A DNA stretch of 15,825 bases from Oscillospiraceae bacterium. GTDB lineage: Bacteria > Bacillota > Clostridia > Oscillospirales > Oscillospiraceae. The DNA lies in assembly GCA_017480395.1 (NCBI GenBank), contig JAFVAS010000038.1:1-15825 (forward strand), read 5' to 3'. The notes under the pieces were generated by a model that saw only the letters and a program-made list of their open reading frames with translations, searched no databases and had not been told where the DNA came from. Numbering within the stretch: position 1 is the stretch's first letter; each line of letters starts with the position of its first letter. Made by a program: the position numbers and the translations under genes. Below, piece after piece: positions 1-7,640 of this stretch.

Positions 1-1
1 C

Positions 2-835
2 AATCGGATGCTGATCGGTGACGACGAGCACGGCTGGTCCGACAACACCGTCTTCAACTTCGAGGGCGGCTGCTATGCCAAGTGCATCAACCTCTCCGCC
101 GAGGGCGAGCCCGAGATCTACAACGCCATCCGCTTCGGCTCCGTGGTGGAGAATGTCATCATGGACGACGTCACCCGTCTCCCCGACTATGACGACGGCC
201 GCCTGACCGAGAACACCCGCGTGGGCTATCCCATCACCTATATCCCCAACGCCGCCATTCCCGGCATCGGCGCCACCCCCAAGACCGTCATCTTCCTGAC
301 CGCCGACGCCTACGGCGTGCTGCCCCCCATCTCCAAGCTGGACTTGAACCAGGCGATGTACTACTTCGTCTCCGGCTTCACCTCCAAGCTGGCCGGCACC
401 GAGCGGGGCATCACCTCCCCTGTCCCCACCTTCTCCAGCTGCTTTGGCGAGCCCTTCCTGCCCCTGGACCCCTCCATCTACGCCGCCATGCTCAGCGAGA
501 AAGTGCAGAAGTCCGGCGCCAACGTCTATCTGGTCAACACCGGCTGGAAAGGCACCGGCAAGCGCATGAAGCTCTCCTACACCCGCGCCATGGTGACCGC
601 CGCCCTGACCGGCACCCTGGAGCGCGCCGAGTTCGTCACCGATCCCTATTTCGGCGTCAGCGTTCCCACCTCCTGCGAGGGCGTTCCCAGCGAGCTGCTG
701 ATTCCCGAGAACACCTGGGAGGACAAGGAGGCCTATGCCGCCAAGGCCAAGGAGCTGGCCAAGTCCTTTGTGGAGAACTTCAAGAAGTACACCCACATGT
801 CCGACGAGGTCGTCGCCGCCGGCCCGAAGGCGTAA
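2..835 (+). CDS. pckA: Phosphoenolpyruvate carboxykinase (ATP), C-terminal part (5' end outside window)
   Basis: The frame is open from the window edge and ends in TAA; about 277 residues are visible, roughly the C-terminal half of a family usually near 530 residues. PckA converts oxaloacetate and ATP to PEP, CO2 and ADP in the cytoplasm; in anaerobic Firmicutes it may also run toward oxaloacetate. Visible family blocks in order are the metal/nucleotide-binding IGDDEHGWSD at the very start, FNFEGGCYAK, the substrate-arginine block TENTRVGYP, VIFLTADAYGVLPP, SGFTSKLAGTERG and the adenine-region YLVNTGWKGTGKR. The ending AAGPKA matches the usual family C-terminus, so the gene is not truncated at its 3' end. 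Codon use is strongly C/G-ending like the nearby housekeeping genes. The start, the P-loop and the promoter lie upstream of the window. Confidence 0.97.
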   Translation, partial: NRMLIGDDEHGWSDNTVFNFEGGCYAKCINLSAEGEPEIYNAIRFGSVVENVIMDDVTRLPDYDDGRLTENTRVGYPITYIPNAAIPGIGATPKTVIFLTADAYGVLPPISKLDLNQAMYYFVSGFTSKLAGTERGITSPVPTFSSCFGEPFLPLDPSIYAAMLSEKVQKSGANVYLVNTGWKGTGKRMKLSYTRAMVTAALTGTLERAEFVTDPYFGVSVPTSCEGVPSELLIPENTWEDKEAYAAKAKELAKSFVENFKKYTHMSDEVVAAGPKA

Positions 836-871
836 GCGAACCGAAATAACCCAAAATCACCCAAGCACAGC

Positions 872-905
872 AAAATCCCCGCCTTATCAAAAAGGCGGGG
901 ATTTT
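872..905. terminator. Bidirectional intrinsic terminator between pckA and the DUF4349 gene
   Basis: A perfect 14-bp inverted repeat (872-885 with 892-905) has a 6-base loop; the A-run on the left arm and T-run on the right give a U-tract in either direction. It lies 37 bases after the pckA stop and 18 bases beyond the stop of the convergent minus-strand gene, so it can end both transcripts. Confidence 0.9.
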
Positions 906-922
906 TGATTTGACGAAATGGC

Positions 923-1903
923 TTAATCAAGCGGTTCCTCATCCGGCTTCTCTTCCGGCTTCTTCTCTTGCTTTTTCGCCTTCTTCCGCTTCTTCCGGCG
1001 GGAGATCAGAAGGATCACAACCACCACGATCACGGCAAAGAGCAGCAGGCCGAGAATATGGCTGGCGACCCAGATCACAAAGTCTCCGCAGCCCTCCACA
1101 AAGCCGCGCACACCGCGCTGGAAGCCCCGTGCCAGGCGCTGGCCAAAGGTGTCATCCACGCCCTCCTGCACCGCCAAAACCTCGTCCAGGGACAGATAGA
1201 CCGTGGAGTAGCCCAACAGGCTGTCGTAGTGCCGGATCTGACCGGTGTAGTCCTCCAGCTGATACTCCGCCTCGGACAGGGCGCTCTCAATGGTGATGAT
1301 GTCCTCCATGTCCTCCGCCTGGGCCATCAGCTCGTTGAGGCGCTGAATCTTGATCTCCAGCGTGTTGATCCGCCGCTCCAGGTCAAAATACTGCTCGCTG
1401 ATGTCCGTAGAGCTGACCGACTGATAGACCAGGGTGGAGGCCGCGCTGTCGGACACCGCGTTCAGAAAGGCGCTGAATTGGCCGCTGGGGATGCGAATGG
1501 TGAAGGAGGCATCCCGGGTGGAGGAGTAGTGGTAGACCTCCTGGCTCTCGATATAGCCCCCGAACCGGGCAACCAGCTCCAGAAGGGCGCTCTGGGCGGC
1601 GTCAAAATCGGTGGTCTGGAGGTTCACACTCCCGGTGTAGAAGATCTTGGCGTCGGTGCTGGGGGCGGTGTCCGGGCTGACGTAGACCCCGTTGGAGGAC
1701 GAAGCGCTTCCCGTTGACTCATACTCATAATACGACTCATCCGACACCGGCGTTTCCCATGCGGCGTCATAGTTAGGCGCGGCTTCCGCCGGTGACGCCG
1801 TGTCATAGGCGGCAAAATTACCGGAGGAGCTGCTCCCGCAGGAGGCGGCGGTCAACAGCAGGGCGGACAGGGTGAGCACAGCAAGCAGCTTTTTCAGTTT
1901 CAT
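923..1903 (-). CDS. DUF4349-family lipoprotein with C-terminal membrane segment
   Basis: Predicted 326-residue cell-envelope protein. A lipoprotein signal peptide (lysines at 4-5, hydrophobic core, LLTAASC) places the lipidated Cys at 22. Residues 23-85 are a Ser/Tyr/Glu-rich low-complexity linker. Residues about 86-245 match the DUF4349 pattern: FYTGSVNLQTTDFDAA, RFGGYIESQEV, then a coiled-coil stretch (about 167-230, ISEQYFDLERRINTLEIKI) and STVYLSLDEV. A transmembrane helix at about 276-300 is followed by a Lys/Glu-rich cytoplasmic tail. I chose the ATG at 1903 because an AAGGAG precedes it and the signal peptide begins there; an ATG at 1924 would add seven residues. The biochemical role of DUF4349 is not established. 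The gene is monocistronic, between a terminator and a divergent gene. Confidence 0.88.
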   Translation of the reverse strand: MKLKKLLAVLTLSALLLTAASCGSSSSGNFAAYDTASPAEAAPNYDAAWETPVSDESYYEYESTGSASSSNGVYVSPDTAPSTDAKIFYTGSVNLQTTDFDAAQSALLELVARFGGYIESQEVYHYSSTRDASFTIRIPSGQFSAFLNAVSDSAASTLVYQSVSSTDISEQYFDLERRINTLEIKIQRLNELMAQAEDMEDIITIESALSEAEYQLEDYTGQIRHYDSLLGYSTVYLSLDEVLAVQEGVDDTFGQRLARGFQRGVRGFVEGCGDFVIWVASHILGLLLFAVIVVVVILLISRRKKRKKAKKQEKKPEEKPDEEPLD

Positions 1904-1981
1904 GGTGTAAAAACTCCTTTCCATTTTCCTTTCTAATGGATCAGACGAAAATTGAGAAAAAAAGTTCCCATCAGACGTATA

Positions 1982-1998
1982 AATTTTTCAGAAAAATT
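1982..1998. promoter_or_regulatory. A/T-rich 17-bp palindrome in divergent intergenic region
   Basis: AATTTTTC and GAAAAATT flank a single central A. It sits between the divergent starts at 1903 and 2027 and beside TATA-like sequence (TATAAA at 1978-1983), so it could be an operator or just an A/T-rich stretch. An 8-bp direct repeat ATCAGACG occurs at 1940-1947 and 1970-1977, exactly 30 bp apart. No convincing -35/-10 pair was found for either gene. Confidence 0.3.
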
Positions 1999-2026
1999 CA
2001 TGCTGTTCCCGAGGGAGGGATTTGAG

Positions 2027-2233
2027 ATGAGCAAAAAGAAAAAGAAGCAGAAACAACGCACGCTGCCCCTGGAGCGGATGCCCCAGATCTCCAACGTGGT
2101 CTCCACCACCGACTGCACCGGACTGATTCCCGGCGCTTCGCTGGAGGAGGACGAGGTGGCAAATGAGCTGAGCCTGTACTCCAACTCCCTGCCGCCGGTC
2201 TGGAACGACAGCGACCTGACCCCGAACCCGTGA
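2027..2233 (+). CDS. Small protein of unknown function (68 aa)
   Basis: I do not recognise this protein. The start is the ATG at 2027, seven bases after a GGGAGGG ribosome binding site; the frame is open further upstream but without such a site. The product begins with a lysine run (MSKKKKKQKQR) and continues into a polar, acidic C-terminal part (SLEEDEVANEL) with no membrane segment and two prolines near the end (LPPVWNDSD). The clean Shine-Dalgarno, a downstream hairpin terminator ten bases past the stop and C/G-ending codons support a real gene. It is divergent from the DUF4349 gene and convergent with the GNAT gene. The basic N-terminus could bind nucleic acid, but that is a guess. Confidence 0.7.
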   Translation: MSKKKKKQKQRTLPLERMPQISNVVSTTDCTGLIPGASLEEDEVANELSLYSNSLPPVWNDSDLTPNP

Positions 2234-2242
2234 GAGAGACCG

Positions 2243-2269
2243 AAAGCCGCGCCCAAAAGGCGCGGCTTT
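2243..2269. terminator. Intrinsic terminator between small gene and GNAT gene
   Basis: A perfect 11-bp stem (2243-2253 with 2259-2269) carries the loop CAAAA, with TTTT on the plus side and AAA on the left arm. It is placed to stop the plus-strand small gene and the minus-strand pyr transcript, whose last gene ends at 2273. Confidence 0.85.
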
Positions 2270-2272
2270 TCC

Positions 2273-2698
2273 TCAGTCAATGGGCCGCTCCATCAGATAC
2301 AGCGGCACGACGGAATCCTCCGCCATGCCGATTTTCACAAACCCGTTGCGGCAATAAAAGCGATAGGCCCGCTCATTCTCCGGCGCACAGCGCAGGCGCA
2401 GGCACCGGCGGCCCAGAGCGCGGTAGACGCTGATGGCCTGGCCCAGCAGCTGGATGCCGCTGCCGTGGCATCGGTGCGCCGGATCGAGGTAATAGAACGG
2501 GATGGCACCGACCCCCTCGTCGGCTCCCTTCTCAAAATCCAGCTCCAGAATCCCCGCCGCGGCATCACCGTGCATGACCATCAGCACCGCGCCGGAATCG
2601 TAAGCGCTGTGGGCCAAAGCGGCGCGGAGAAAGTCATAGCCGTTGAAGTGCTCCATGGTGCCGTGGCTGCTCAGCCAGCCCTCCCGGCGGTAGTCCAC
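2273..2698 (-). CDS. GNAT-family N-acetyltransferase (probably the detached C-terminal half of a phosphatase-GNAT fusion)
   Basis: A 141-residue frame starting at GTG with a GNAT fold: GVGAIPFYYLDPAHR is beta-4/motif A, the acetyl-CoA pyrophosphate loop is RCHGSG (residues 76-81), and motif B is APENERAYRFYCRNGF (residues 105-120). It would transfer an acetyl group from acetyl-CoA to an unknown amine. The GTG follows directly on the TAG of the upstream phosphatase gene, in the same frame, with no base between. An AAGGAG lies 12 bases before the GTG, so reinitiation is possible. The N-terminus (YRREGWLSSHG) reads more like an interdomain linker than a protein start. I infer that the two genes were one fused gene, a known arrangement in Oscillospiraceae. 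Confidence 0.82.
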   Translation of the reverse strand: MDYRREGWLSSHGTMEHFNGYDFLRAALAHSAYDSGAVLMVMHGDAAAGILELDFEKGADEGVGAIPFYYLDPAHRCHGSGIQLLGQAISVYRALGRRCLRLRCAPENERAYRFYCRNGFVKIGMAEDSVVPLYLMERPID

Positions 2699-3409
2699 CT
2701 ATTGCGACCGCTCCTTTGCGGCATCCCAGGGACGGAACCAGAACATATTGGGGGGCGCCTGTTTCCGCTCGGACACGTCCGTATTTGGGCGCACGGCCCT
2801 TTGCATGACCTTGTCCGTCAGGTGATCGGAATCGTTATACCAGGACACCCGCAGATCGTCCCCCTCCGCCTCCACTCTGGAGACAGCGGTATTAAAGCCC
2901 TCGTGGAGGTAGGCGGGGCTTCCGGTCAGCCGGGTCAGCAGCAGTCGGAGGGCGGTGCCATGGCTGACGACGCACACCGTCTCGCCGGGGTGCCGGGCCG
3001 CGATCTCCCGCACGGCGCGTTCCATGCGGTCTGTGACCTCCGCCATGCTCTCCCCGTCCTCGGTCTTCCAGTCCGGCGCACCGGTGGAGAAGCGCATCAT
3101 CTCCTCCATGTGGGTGCGCATCAGCTCGCCGTAGGTCAGGTCCTCCCAGCTGCCAAAGCCGATCTCCCGCAGGTCGGGGCGGGTGTGCAGGGTCAGCCCC
3201 TTGGGGACATAGATGGCCTCGGCGGTCTGCATGGCCCGGCGCAGGTCGCTGGAATAGACCGCGTCCACCGGAATCTCGGCAAAGCGCCGCTCCAAACAGG
3301 CGATCTGCTCCCGGCCCTTCGCCGTCACCGGGCTGTCATACTGGCCGTGCACCCGGCCGAATACGTTTCCCTCCGCCTCCGCGTGGCGGATCAGATAGAT
3401 GGTTGTCAT
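2699..3409 (-). CDS. Histidine phosphatase family protein (phosphoglycerate-mutase-like)
   Basis: 236 residues. The catalytic RH motif is at R8-H9 (IYLIRHAEAEGN), with the second-shell YSSDLRRAMQTA (52-63), the acid block LREIGFGSWED (80-90) and the second histidine H150 in CVVSHGTALR. Such enzymes use a phosphohistidine intermediate to hydrolyse small phosphoesters; the substrate cannot be read from sequence. Residues 190-236 extend past the usual domain (PNMFWFRPWDAAKE) and resemble the linker of phosphatase-GNAT fusions. I chose ATG 3409 because the family normally begins right before the TTIYLIRH strand; a TTG at 3427 has a closer AGGA. It ends in TAG, the only TAG stop among the genes of this window, with a GNAT domain continuing in frame. 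Confidence 0.9.
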   Translation of the reverse strand: MTTIYLIRHAEAEGNVFGRVHGQYDSPVTAKGREQIACLERRFAEIPVDAVYSSDLRRAMQTAEAIYVPKGLTLHTRPDLREIGFGSWEDLTYGELMRTHMEEMMRFSTGAPDWKTEDGESMAEVTDRMERAVREIAARHPGETVCVVSHGTALRLLLTRLTGSPAYLHEGFNTAVSRVEAEGDDLRVSWYNDSDHLTDKVMQRAVRPNTDVSERKQAPPNMFWFRPWDAAKERSQ

Positions 3410-3427
3410 AGGTGTCTGTACTTCCAA

Positions 3428-3673
3428 TTATTCCTGTACTTCTCGTTCCAGATTGTCTTTGATGAAATGCCGAATGCTCCAGCAGGTCTTGCCCAGCCCA
3501 TAGACAAAGGCCATGACGATGCCGGGGAGAATCTCCTGCGCCTTGCAGACATAGAGCAGAATCGCCGCCAGGATGGCCGGGCCAATGCAGTCCAGCGCAT
3601 AGGCAAACCAATGGGTCTTCAGGTGATTTTTCAGGCGGTAGCGCCGCCGCTCCTGATCCGTCAAACCTGACAT
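3428..3673 (-). CDS. Small two-helix membrane protein (81 aa)
   Basis: Not recognised. A basic N-terminus (QERRRYRLKNHLKTH) precedes two predicted transmembrane helices at about 22-43 and 48-66, and a charged tail (HFIKDNLEREVQE) follows, a hairpin topology with both ends probably cytoplasmic. The ATG at 3673 lies behind AAGGGGG, which overlaps the pyrD stop codon 12 bases upstream; translation is probably coupled to pyrD. The stop at 3428 is 18 bases from the phosphatase start. Its place inside the pyr operon suggests co-expression with pyrimidine synthesis, not a demonstrated role in it. Confidence 0.75.
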   Translation of the reverse strand: MSGLTDQERRRYRLKNHLKTHWFAYALDCIGPAILAAILLYVCKAQEILPGIVMAFVYGLGKTCWSIRHFIKDNLEREVQE

Positions 3674-3685
3674 GACCGCGCCCCC

Positions 3686-4603
3686 TTACCAGGGCTGAAC
3701 CTGGCCGGTCAGCTGGCTGACCCGCTCCAGCCCCTGCTCGGCGGCGATGGCGGCCAGGCCGTCCCGGACGCGGAGGGGGGCAAAGGGATCGGCAAAGCAG
3801 GCGGTGCCCACGGCCACAGCGGTGGCGCCCGCCAGCATCATCTGGGCCGCGTCCTCCCCCTTGGCGATGCCGCCCATGCCCAGCACGGGAATCCTGACGG
3901 CGTTGGAAACCTCCCACACCATGCGCACCGCCACCGGCAGCACCGCCGGTCCGGACAGGCCGCCGGTGTTCTGGTGGAGGACGGGGCGGCGGGTCTTGAC
4001 GTCAATGCGCATGCCCCGCAGGGTGTTGATGAGGGAGACGGCATCCGCGCCGGCCCCCTCCACCGCCCGGGCGATCTCGGTGATGTCGGTCACGTTGGGG
4101 GACAGCTTGACCATCACGGGAACGGTGGAATGGCGCTTCGCCTGCTCCGTCACCTCGGCGGCCATCTCCGGCACCACGCCATACTGCAGCCCCCCGGCCT
4201 TGACGTTGGGACAGGAGATATTGACCTCAATCATGTCCACCCCGGCAGCGGAGAGCTTTTCGCACATGATGCCATATTCCTCCGGGGTGTTGCCGGAGAT
4301 ATTGGCAATGATCCGCAGGTCGTGCTTTTTCAGCTCCGGCAGCTCGTCGGCGATAAAGCCGTCCACACCGGGGTTTTGCAGACCGACGGAGTTCAGGATG
4401 CCCATGGGGGTCTCCGCAATGCGCGGGGGCGGATTCCCCTCCCGGCGCTGGAAGGTCAGGCCCTTGACGCAGATGCCGCCCAGCTCGTCGATGGGATAGA
4501 GCGCCCCATACTCCCTGCCGAAGCCGAAGGTGCCGGAGGCCACCACCACCGGGTTTTTCATCGTCATCCCGGCCAGGGTGACGGACATATCCACATTACG
4601 CAT
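3686..4603 (-). CDS. pyrD: Dihydroorotate dehydrogenase (NAD+), catalytic subunit, class 1B
   Basis: A 305-residue cytoplasmic FMN enzyme that oxidises dihydroorotate to orotate, the fourth step of UMP synthesis. In class 1B it works as a PyrD2-PyrK2 complex that passes electrons to NAD+. Visible features are PVVVASGTFGFG near the N-terminus, NSVGLQNPG (71-79), the catalytic cysteine C131 in VNISCPN (class 1 enzymes use Cys), VKLSPN (165-170), INTLRGM, GGLSGPA (214-220) and the phosphate-binding GMGGI. The ATG at 4603 is preceded by AGGAGGTG and overlaps the last eight bases of pyrK, so the two subunits are translationally coupled. The frame is open further upstream, but that is overlap with pyrK, not coding. 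Confidence 0.97.
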   Translation of the reverse strand: MRNVDMSVTLAGMTMKNPVVVASGTFGFGREYGALYPIDELGGICVKGLTFQRREGNPPPRIAETPMGILNSVGLQNPGVDGFIADELPELKKHDLRIIANISGNTPEEYGIMCEKLSAAGVDMIEVNISCPNVKAGGLQYGVVPEMAAEVTEQAKRHSTVPVMVKLSPNVTDITEIARAVEGAGADAVSLINTLRGMRIDVKTRRPVLHQNTGGLSGPAVLPVAVRMVWEVSNAVRIPVLGMGGIAKGEDAAQMMLAGATAVAVGTACFADPFAPLRVRDGLAAIAAEQGLERVSQLTGQVQPW

Positions 4604-5354
4604 CCCAGCACACCTCCTCCGCCGCAAAGACCGGGCCGTCCTTGCAGACATGCCTGTAGGCCCCGTCGGCGCTCTTGCAGGCGCAGACCAGGCAGGCCCC
4701 GATGCCGCAGCCCATCCGCTCCTCCATGGAGACCTGACAGGCCACGCCGTGCCTGCGGCAGACGTCATAGGTGGTTTTGAGCATGATTCTGGGGCCGCAG
4801 GCCAGCACCGCGGCAACCTCCGGGTGCTCCGTCAGGGCGGCATCCACAATGTCGGCCACAAAACCGTGGACGCCGAGGGTGCCGTCGTCGCTGGCGAGAT
4901 AGACCTGCTCACAGGCGCGTTGAAATTCCTCCACCAGCATCGCCCGCTCCGCGCTGCGGAAGCCCAGGCAGGCGATGGCCCCGGCGGGGGCACGCAGGGC
5001 GGTGTTCAGCATGGGGGGCACGCCGATGCCGCCGCCCACCACCAGCACCTTCCCCTCCGGGTAGGTGAAGCCGTGGCCCAGGGGGCCCAGCACGTCGAGG
5101 GTCTCCCCCGCGCTTCGCGCGGCCAGCCATGCGGTTCCCTCTCCCCGCACCTCAAAGACCACGTTGAGCCGGGTGTCCTCCACGCGGCAGATGGAGATCG
5201 GGCGGCGCAGCAGCAGCGCCTCGCCGCATTTGATGTTGACAAACTGTCCCACGGCGGCGGCTTTTGCCAGCTCACCGCACTCCAGCCAGATGGAGATGGC
5301 GTCGGCGTTCAGCCGCTCCACCGAGAGGATGGGGCATTCCTTCTGAACGGGCAT
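4596..5354 (-). CDS. pyrK: Dihydroorotate dehydrogenase electron-transfer subunit
   Basis: A 252-residue flavo-iron-sulfur subunit of the class 1B dihydroorotate dehydrogenase, passing electrons from PyrD FMN through a [2Fe-2S] cluster and FAD to NAD+. The order is an N-terminal beta-barrel with the FAD motif RRPISIC (50-56), the glycine-rich nucleotide-binding VLVVGGGIGVPPML (103-116), and the C-terminal cluster motif with C216, C221, C224 and C237 (CGIGACLVC, then HVCKDGPVF). All four cluster ligands are present. It starts 15 bases after pyrF with AAAGGGGAGAG before the ATG, and overlaps pyrD by 8 bases. Confidence 0.97.
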   Translation of the reverse strand: MPVQKECPILSVERLNADAISIWLECGELAKAAAVGQFVNIKCGEALLLRRPISICRVEDTRLNVVFEVRGEGTAWLAARSAGETLDVLGPLGHGFTYPEGKVLVVGGGIGVPPMLNTALRAPAGAIACLGFRSAERAMLVEEFQRACEQVYLASDDGTLGVHGFVADIVDAALTEHPEVAAVLACGPRIMLKTTYDVCRRHGVACQVSMEERMGCGIGACLVCACKSADGAYRHVCKDGPVFAAEEVCWDA

Positions 5355-5369
5355 GTTGATCTCTCCCCT

Positions 5370-6293
5370 TTACGCAAAATTCACAAAGCGGCAGATATCC
5401 TCCCGCATGGCGATGGCGGCGGCCCGGGCGGCCTCCTGATAGTCCAGCCCATCCTTGCCGGTCTTCTGCCAGGCGCACATGATGCCCCGGGAGGAGTTGA
5501 CGATGGCCCCGCAGCCCCGGGCGTCGAAGGCATACTGCACATCCTCCGCCGTTCCCCCCTGGGCGCCGTAGCCGGGAACCAGGAAGAAGGTGTGGGGCAG
5601 CTGCGCCCGCAGGGTCTTGATCTGCTCCGGATAGGTCGCGCCGGTGACAGCGCCGATGCGGCTGTAGCCGTAAGCCCCGACAGAATCCCCGGCCCAATCC
5701 TGGGTCAGCTCACCCATGACCTCATAGATGTGCTTCTCGCCGCAGAGCTTATCCTGGAGCTCCACCGCGGACTGATTGGAGGTGCGCACCAGGACGATGA
5801 CGCACTTGTCATATCTCTCGCAGTCCTTTAAAAACGGCCTGATGGCGTCCGCGCCCATATAGCCGTTGAGGGTGACGCAGTCCGCGTCAAAGACCGGCAG
5901 CGCCGTTGAGCCGACGACGCTTCTGCCCAGCCATGCCTCGCTGTATGCGGTGGCGGTGGTGCCGATGTCCCCCCGCTTGATGTCCGCCACGACATAGAGG
6001 CCCTTGCTCTTGGCGTACTGGATCGTGCGCTCCAGCAGCTCCATGCCCCGCCAGCCCAGGTTCTCATAGTAGGCGGACTGGGGCTTGACGGCGGGCACCA
6101 CGTCGCACAGGGCGTCGATCAGCCCGCAGTTGAAGGTGTAGATCGCCTCCGCGCCGGCCTGGAGCGTCTCGCCGTACCGGGCGATGCTCTCCTTCAGGAT
6201 ATGGGGCGGCACATACTCCACCCGGGCGTCCAGCCCAGCGATGGTGGGGTTGCGTTTTTCGATGATCTTTTTCTGCAGAATATCAAAGCTCAT
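5370..6293 (-). CDS. pyrF: Orotidine 5'-phosphate decarboxylase, subfamily 2
   Basis: 307 residues. It catalyses the last step of UMP synthesis, OMP to UMP plus CO2. The length and the NPTIAGLDARVEYVPP opening are typical of the longer subfamily 2 (PyrF type 2), not the ~230-residue type 1. The catalytic D-x-K-x-x-D is VADIKRGDIGTTA with D104, K106 and D109. VTLNGYMGADAI (140-151) and FLVPGYGAQGG are also present. The ATG overlaps the TGA of pyrC (ATGA), with GGAGGA eight bases before it. The frame continues upstream into pyrC without signal. It is followed 15 bases later by pyrK. Confidence 0.97.
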   Translation of the reverse strand: MSFDILQKKIIEKRNPTIAGLDARVEYVPPHILKESIARYGETLQAGAEAIYTFNCGLIDALCDVVPAVKPQSAYYENLGWRGMELLERTIQYAKSKGLYVVADIKRGDIGTTATAYSEAWLGRSVVGSTALPVFDADCVTLNGYMGADAIRPFLKDCERYDKCVIVLVRTSNQSAVELQDKLCGEKHIYEVMGELTQDWAGDSVGAYGYSRIGAVTGATYPEQIKTLRAQLPHTFFLVPGYGAQGGTAEDVQYAFDARGCGAIVNSSRGIMCAWQKTGKDGLDYQEAARAAAIAMREDICRFVNFA

Positions 6294-7579
6294 GTCTCGT
6301 CTCCTCCGTCCTGATAGACAATGGTTCCGCCCACGATGGTATATTTCACCCTTCCCCGCAGCTTTGCGCCGTTGAAGGGGGTGTTGTGCCCTTTGGAGGC
6401 AAATTGAGCGGCGTCTACCACCCACTCCTCGTTGGGGTCAAAGATGGTCAGGTCGGCGTCGCTGCCCAGATTGATGGTGCCCTTGTCCAGCCCGAGAATG
6501 CGGGCGGGATTGACGGTCATCTTGGCGATGATCTCCGGCATGGACAGCTCCCCGGTGTGGTAAAGCCGCGTCAGGGTGATGCCCAGGGAGGTCTCCAGCC
6601 CCACCATGCCGCTGGGGGCCTGCTCCAGGGGGCGGGCCTTCTCCTCGGCGGAGTGGGGGGCGTGGTCGGTGACGATGCAGTCAATGGTGCCGTCCTTGAC
6701 GGCGGCCAGGATCGCGTCCACGTCGTTGGAGGTGCGCAGGGGCGGGTTGACCCGGGCCATGGTGCCCTGGCGCAAAATCTCCTCCTGGGTCAGGGTATAG
6801 TACTGCGGGCAGGTCTCGCAGGTGATGCGCACACCCTTTTTCTTGTAGCGGCGCACGATGTCCACCGCCTTGCCGGTGGAGATGTGGCAGATATGTACCG
6901 CCGTGTCGGTCTCCTCGGCCAGCATGGCATCCCGCATGACCATGATCTCCTCCGCGATGGCGGGTCGGCCGGGGATGCCCAGCTGACGGGAGACCCGGCC
7001 CTCGTTGACGGCGTAGTTCTTCACCATCTCCGCGTCCTCGCAATGGGAGAGGATGACCATCCCCTCCCGGCTGGCGCAGATCAGGCCGTCCCGCATCAGG
7101 TTGGCGTTCATCACTGGGATGCCGTCGTCGGAGAGGGCCACAGCCCCCGCCGCCTTCAGCGCGGCGGCGTCGGTCAGGGCCTCCCCCTTCTCCCCAAAGG
7201 ACAGCGCGCCGATGGGCAGGACACGGACTCCGCTGCCCTCCTTCGCACGGTCATAGACGTAGGCGATCATCTCCGGCGTGTCGATGGTCGGCTTGGTGTT
7301 GGGCATGCACGTCACGGTGGTGAAGCCCCCCCGCGCCGCGGCATAGGAGCCGGAGACAATGTCCTCCTTATAGGTCTGCCCCGGATCGCGGAAGTGGACA
7401 TGCATGTCGATCAGGCCGGGGGCCACCATCAGGCCGGAGGCGTCCACCATCTGGGCGTCCTCCGCCTCCAGAAGTTCGCCCAGGGCGACGATCAGGCCGT
7501 TTTCCGCCAGAATATCCTGCTTGCGAATGGTATTCAACAACGGGTCGATGACGTCGCCGTTTTTAATCAAAAGCTTCAT
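6290..7579 (-). CDS. pyrC: Dihydroorotase
   Basis: A 429-residue zinc amidohydrolase that cyclises carbamoyl-aspartate to dihydroorotate, the third step of the pathway; the length and motifs fit the class I (PyrC/AllB-like) type. Metal ligands are visible as DMHVHFRDPG (H60, H62), H179 in LSHCED, H232 in HICHIS and D305 in VTDHAPH. In class I enzymes D151/D152 (LSDDG) replaces the carboxylated lysine as bridging ligand. It is the first gene of the operon, starting at ATG 7579 with GAGGTG about 11 bases upstream, a longish spacing. No pyrB, carAB or pyrE lies in the window, so the rest of the pathway must be elsewhere. Confidence 0.96.
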   Translation of the reverse strand: MKLLIKNGDVIDPLLNTIRKQDILAENGLIVALGELLEAEDAQMVDASGLMVAPGLIDMHVHFRDPGQTYKEDIVSGSYAAARGGFTTVTCMPNTKPTIDTPEMIAYVYDRAKEGSGVRVLPIGALSFGEKGEALTDAAALKAAGAVALSDDGIPVMNANLMRDGLICASREGMVILSHCEDAEMVKNYAVNEGRVSRQLGIPGRPAIAEEIMVMRDAMLAEETDTAVHICHISTGKAVDIVRRYKKKGVRITCETCPQYYTLTQEEILRQGTMARVNPPLRTSNDVDAILAAVKDGTIDCIVTDHAPHSAEEKARPLEQAPSGMVGLETSLGITLTRLYHTGELSMPEIIAKMTVNPARILGLDKGTINLGSDADLTIFDPNEEWVVDAAQFASKGHNTPFNGAKLRGRVKYTIVGGTIVYQDGGDET

Positions 7580-7640
7580 AAAAGAGAGCGCACCTCAATT
7601 CTCACACTACGATCAAAAGGTCACAATTTCGCTAATATAT

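Noticed and set aside
4604..4816. Upstream in-frame extension of pyrD of 71 codons
   Set aside because: The extension lies inside pyrK, is Pro/Arg/Ala-rich without homology, and the ATG at 4603 has a strong ribosome binding site and matches the family start.
7580..7634. PyrR-type attenuator or riboswitch in the pyrC leader
   Set aside because: The leader is about 55 bases, with no terminator hairpin or recognisable PyrR-binding loop.
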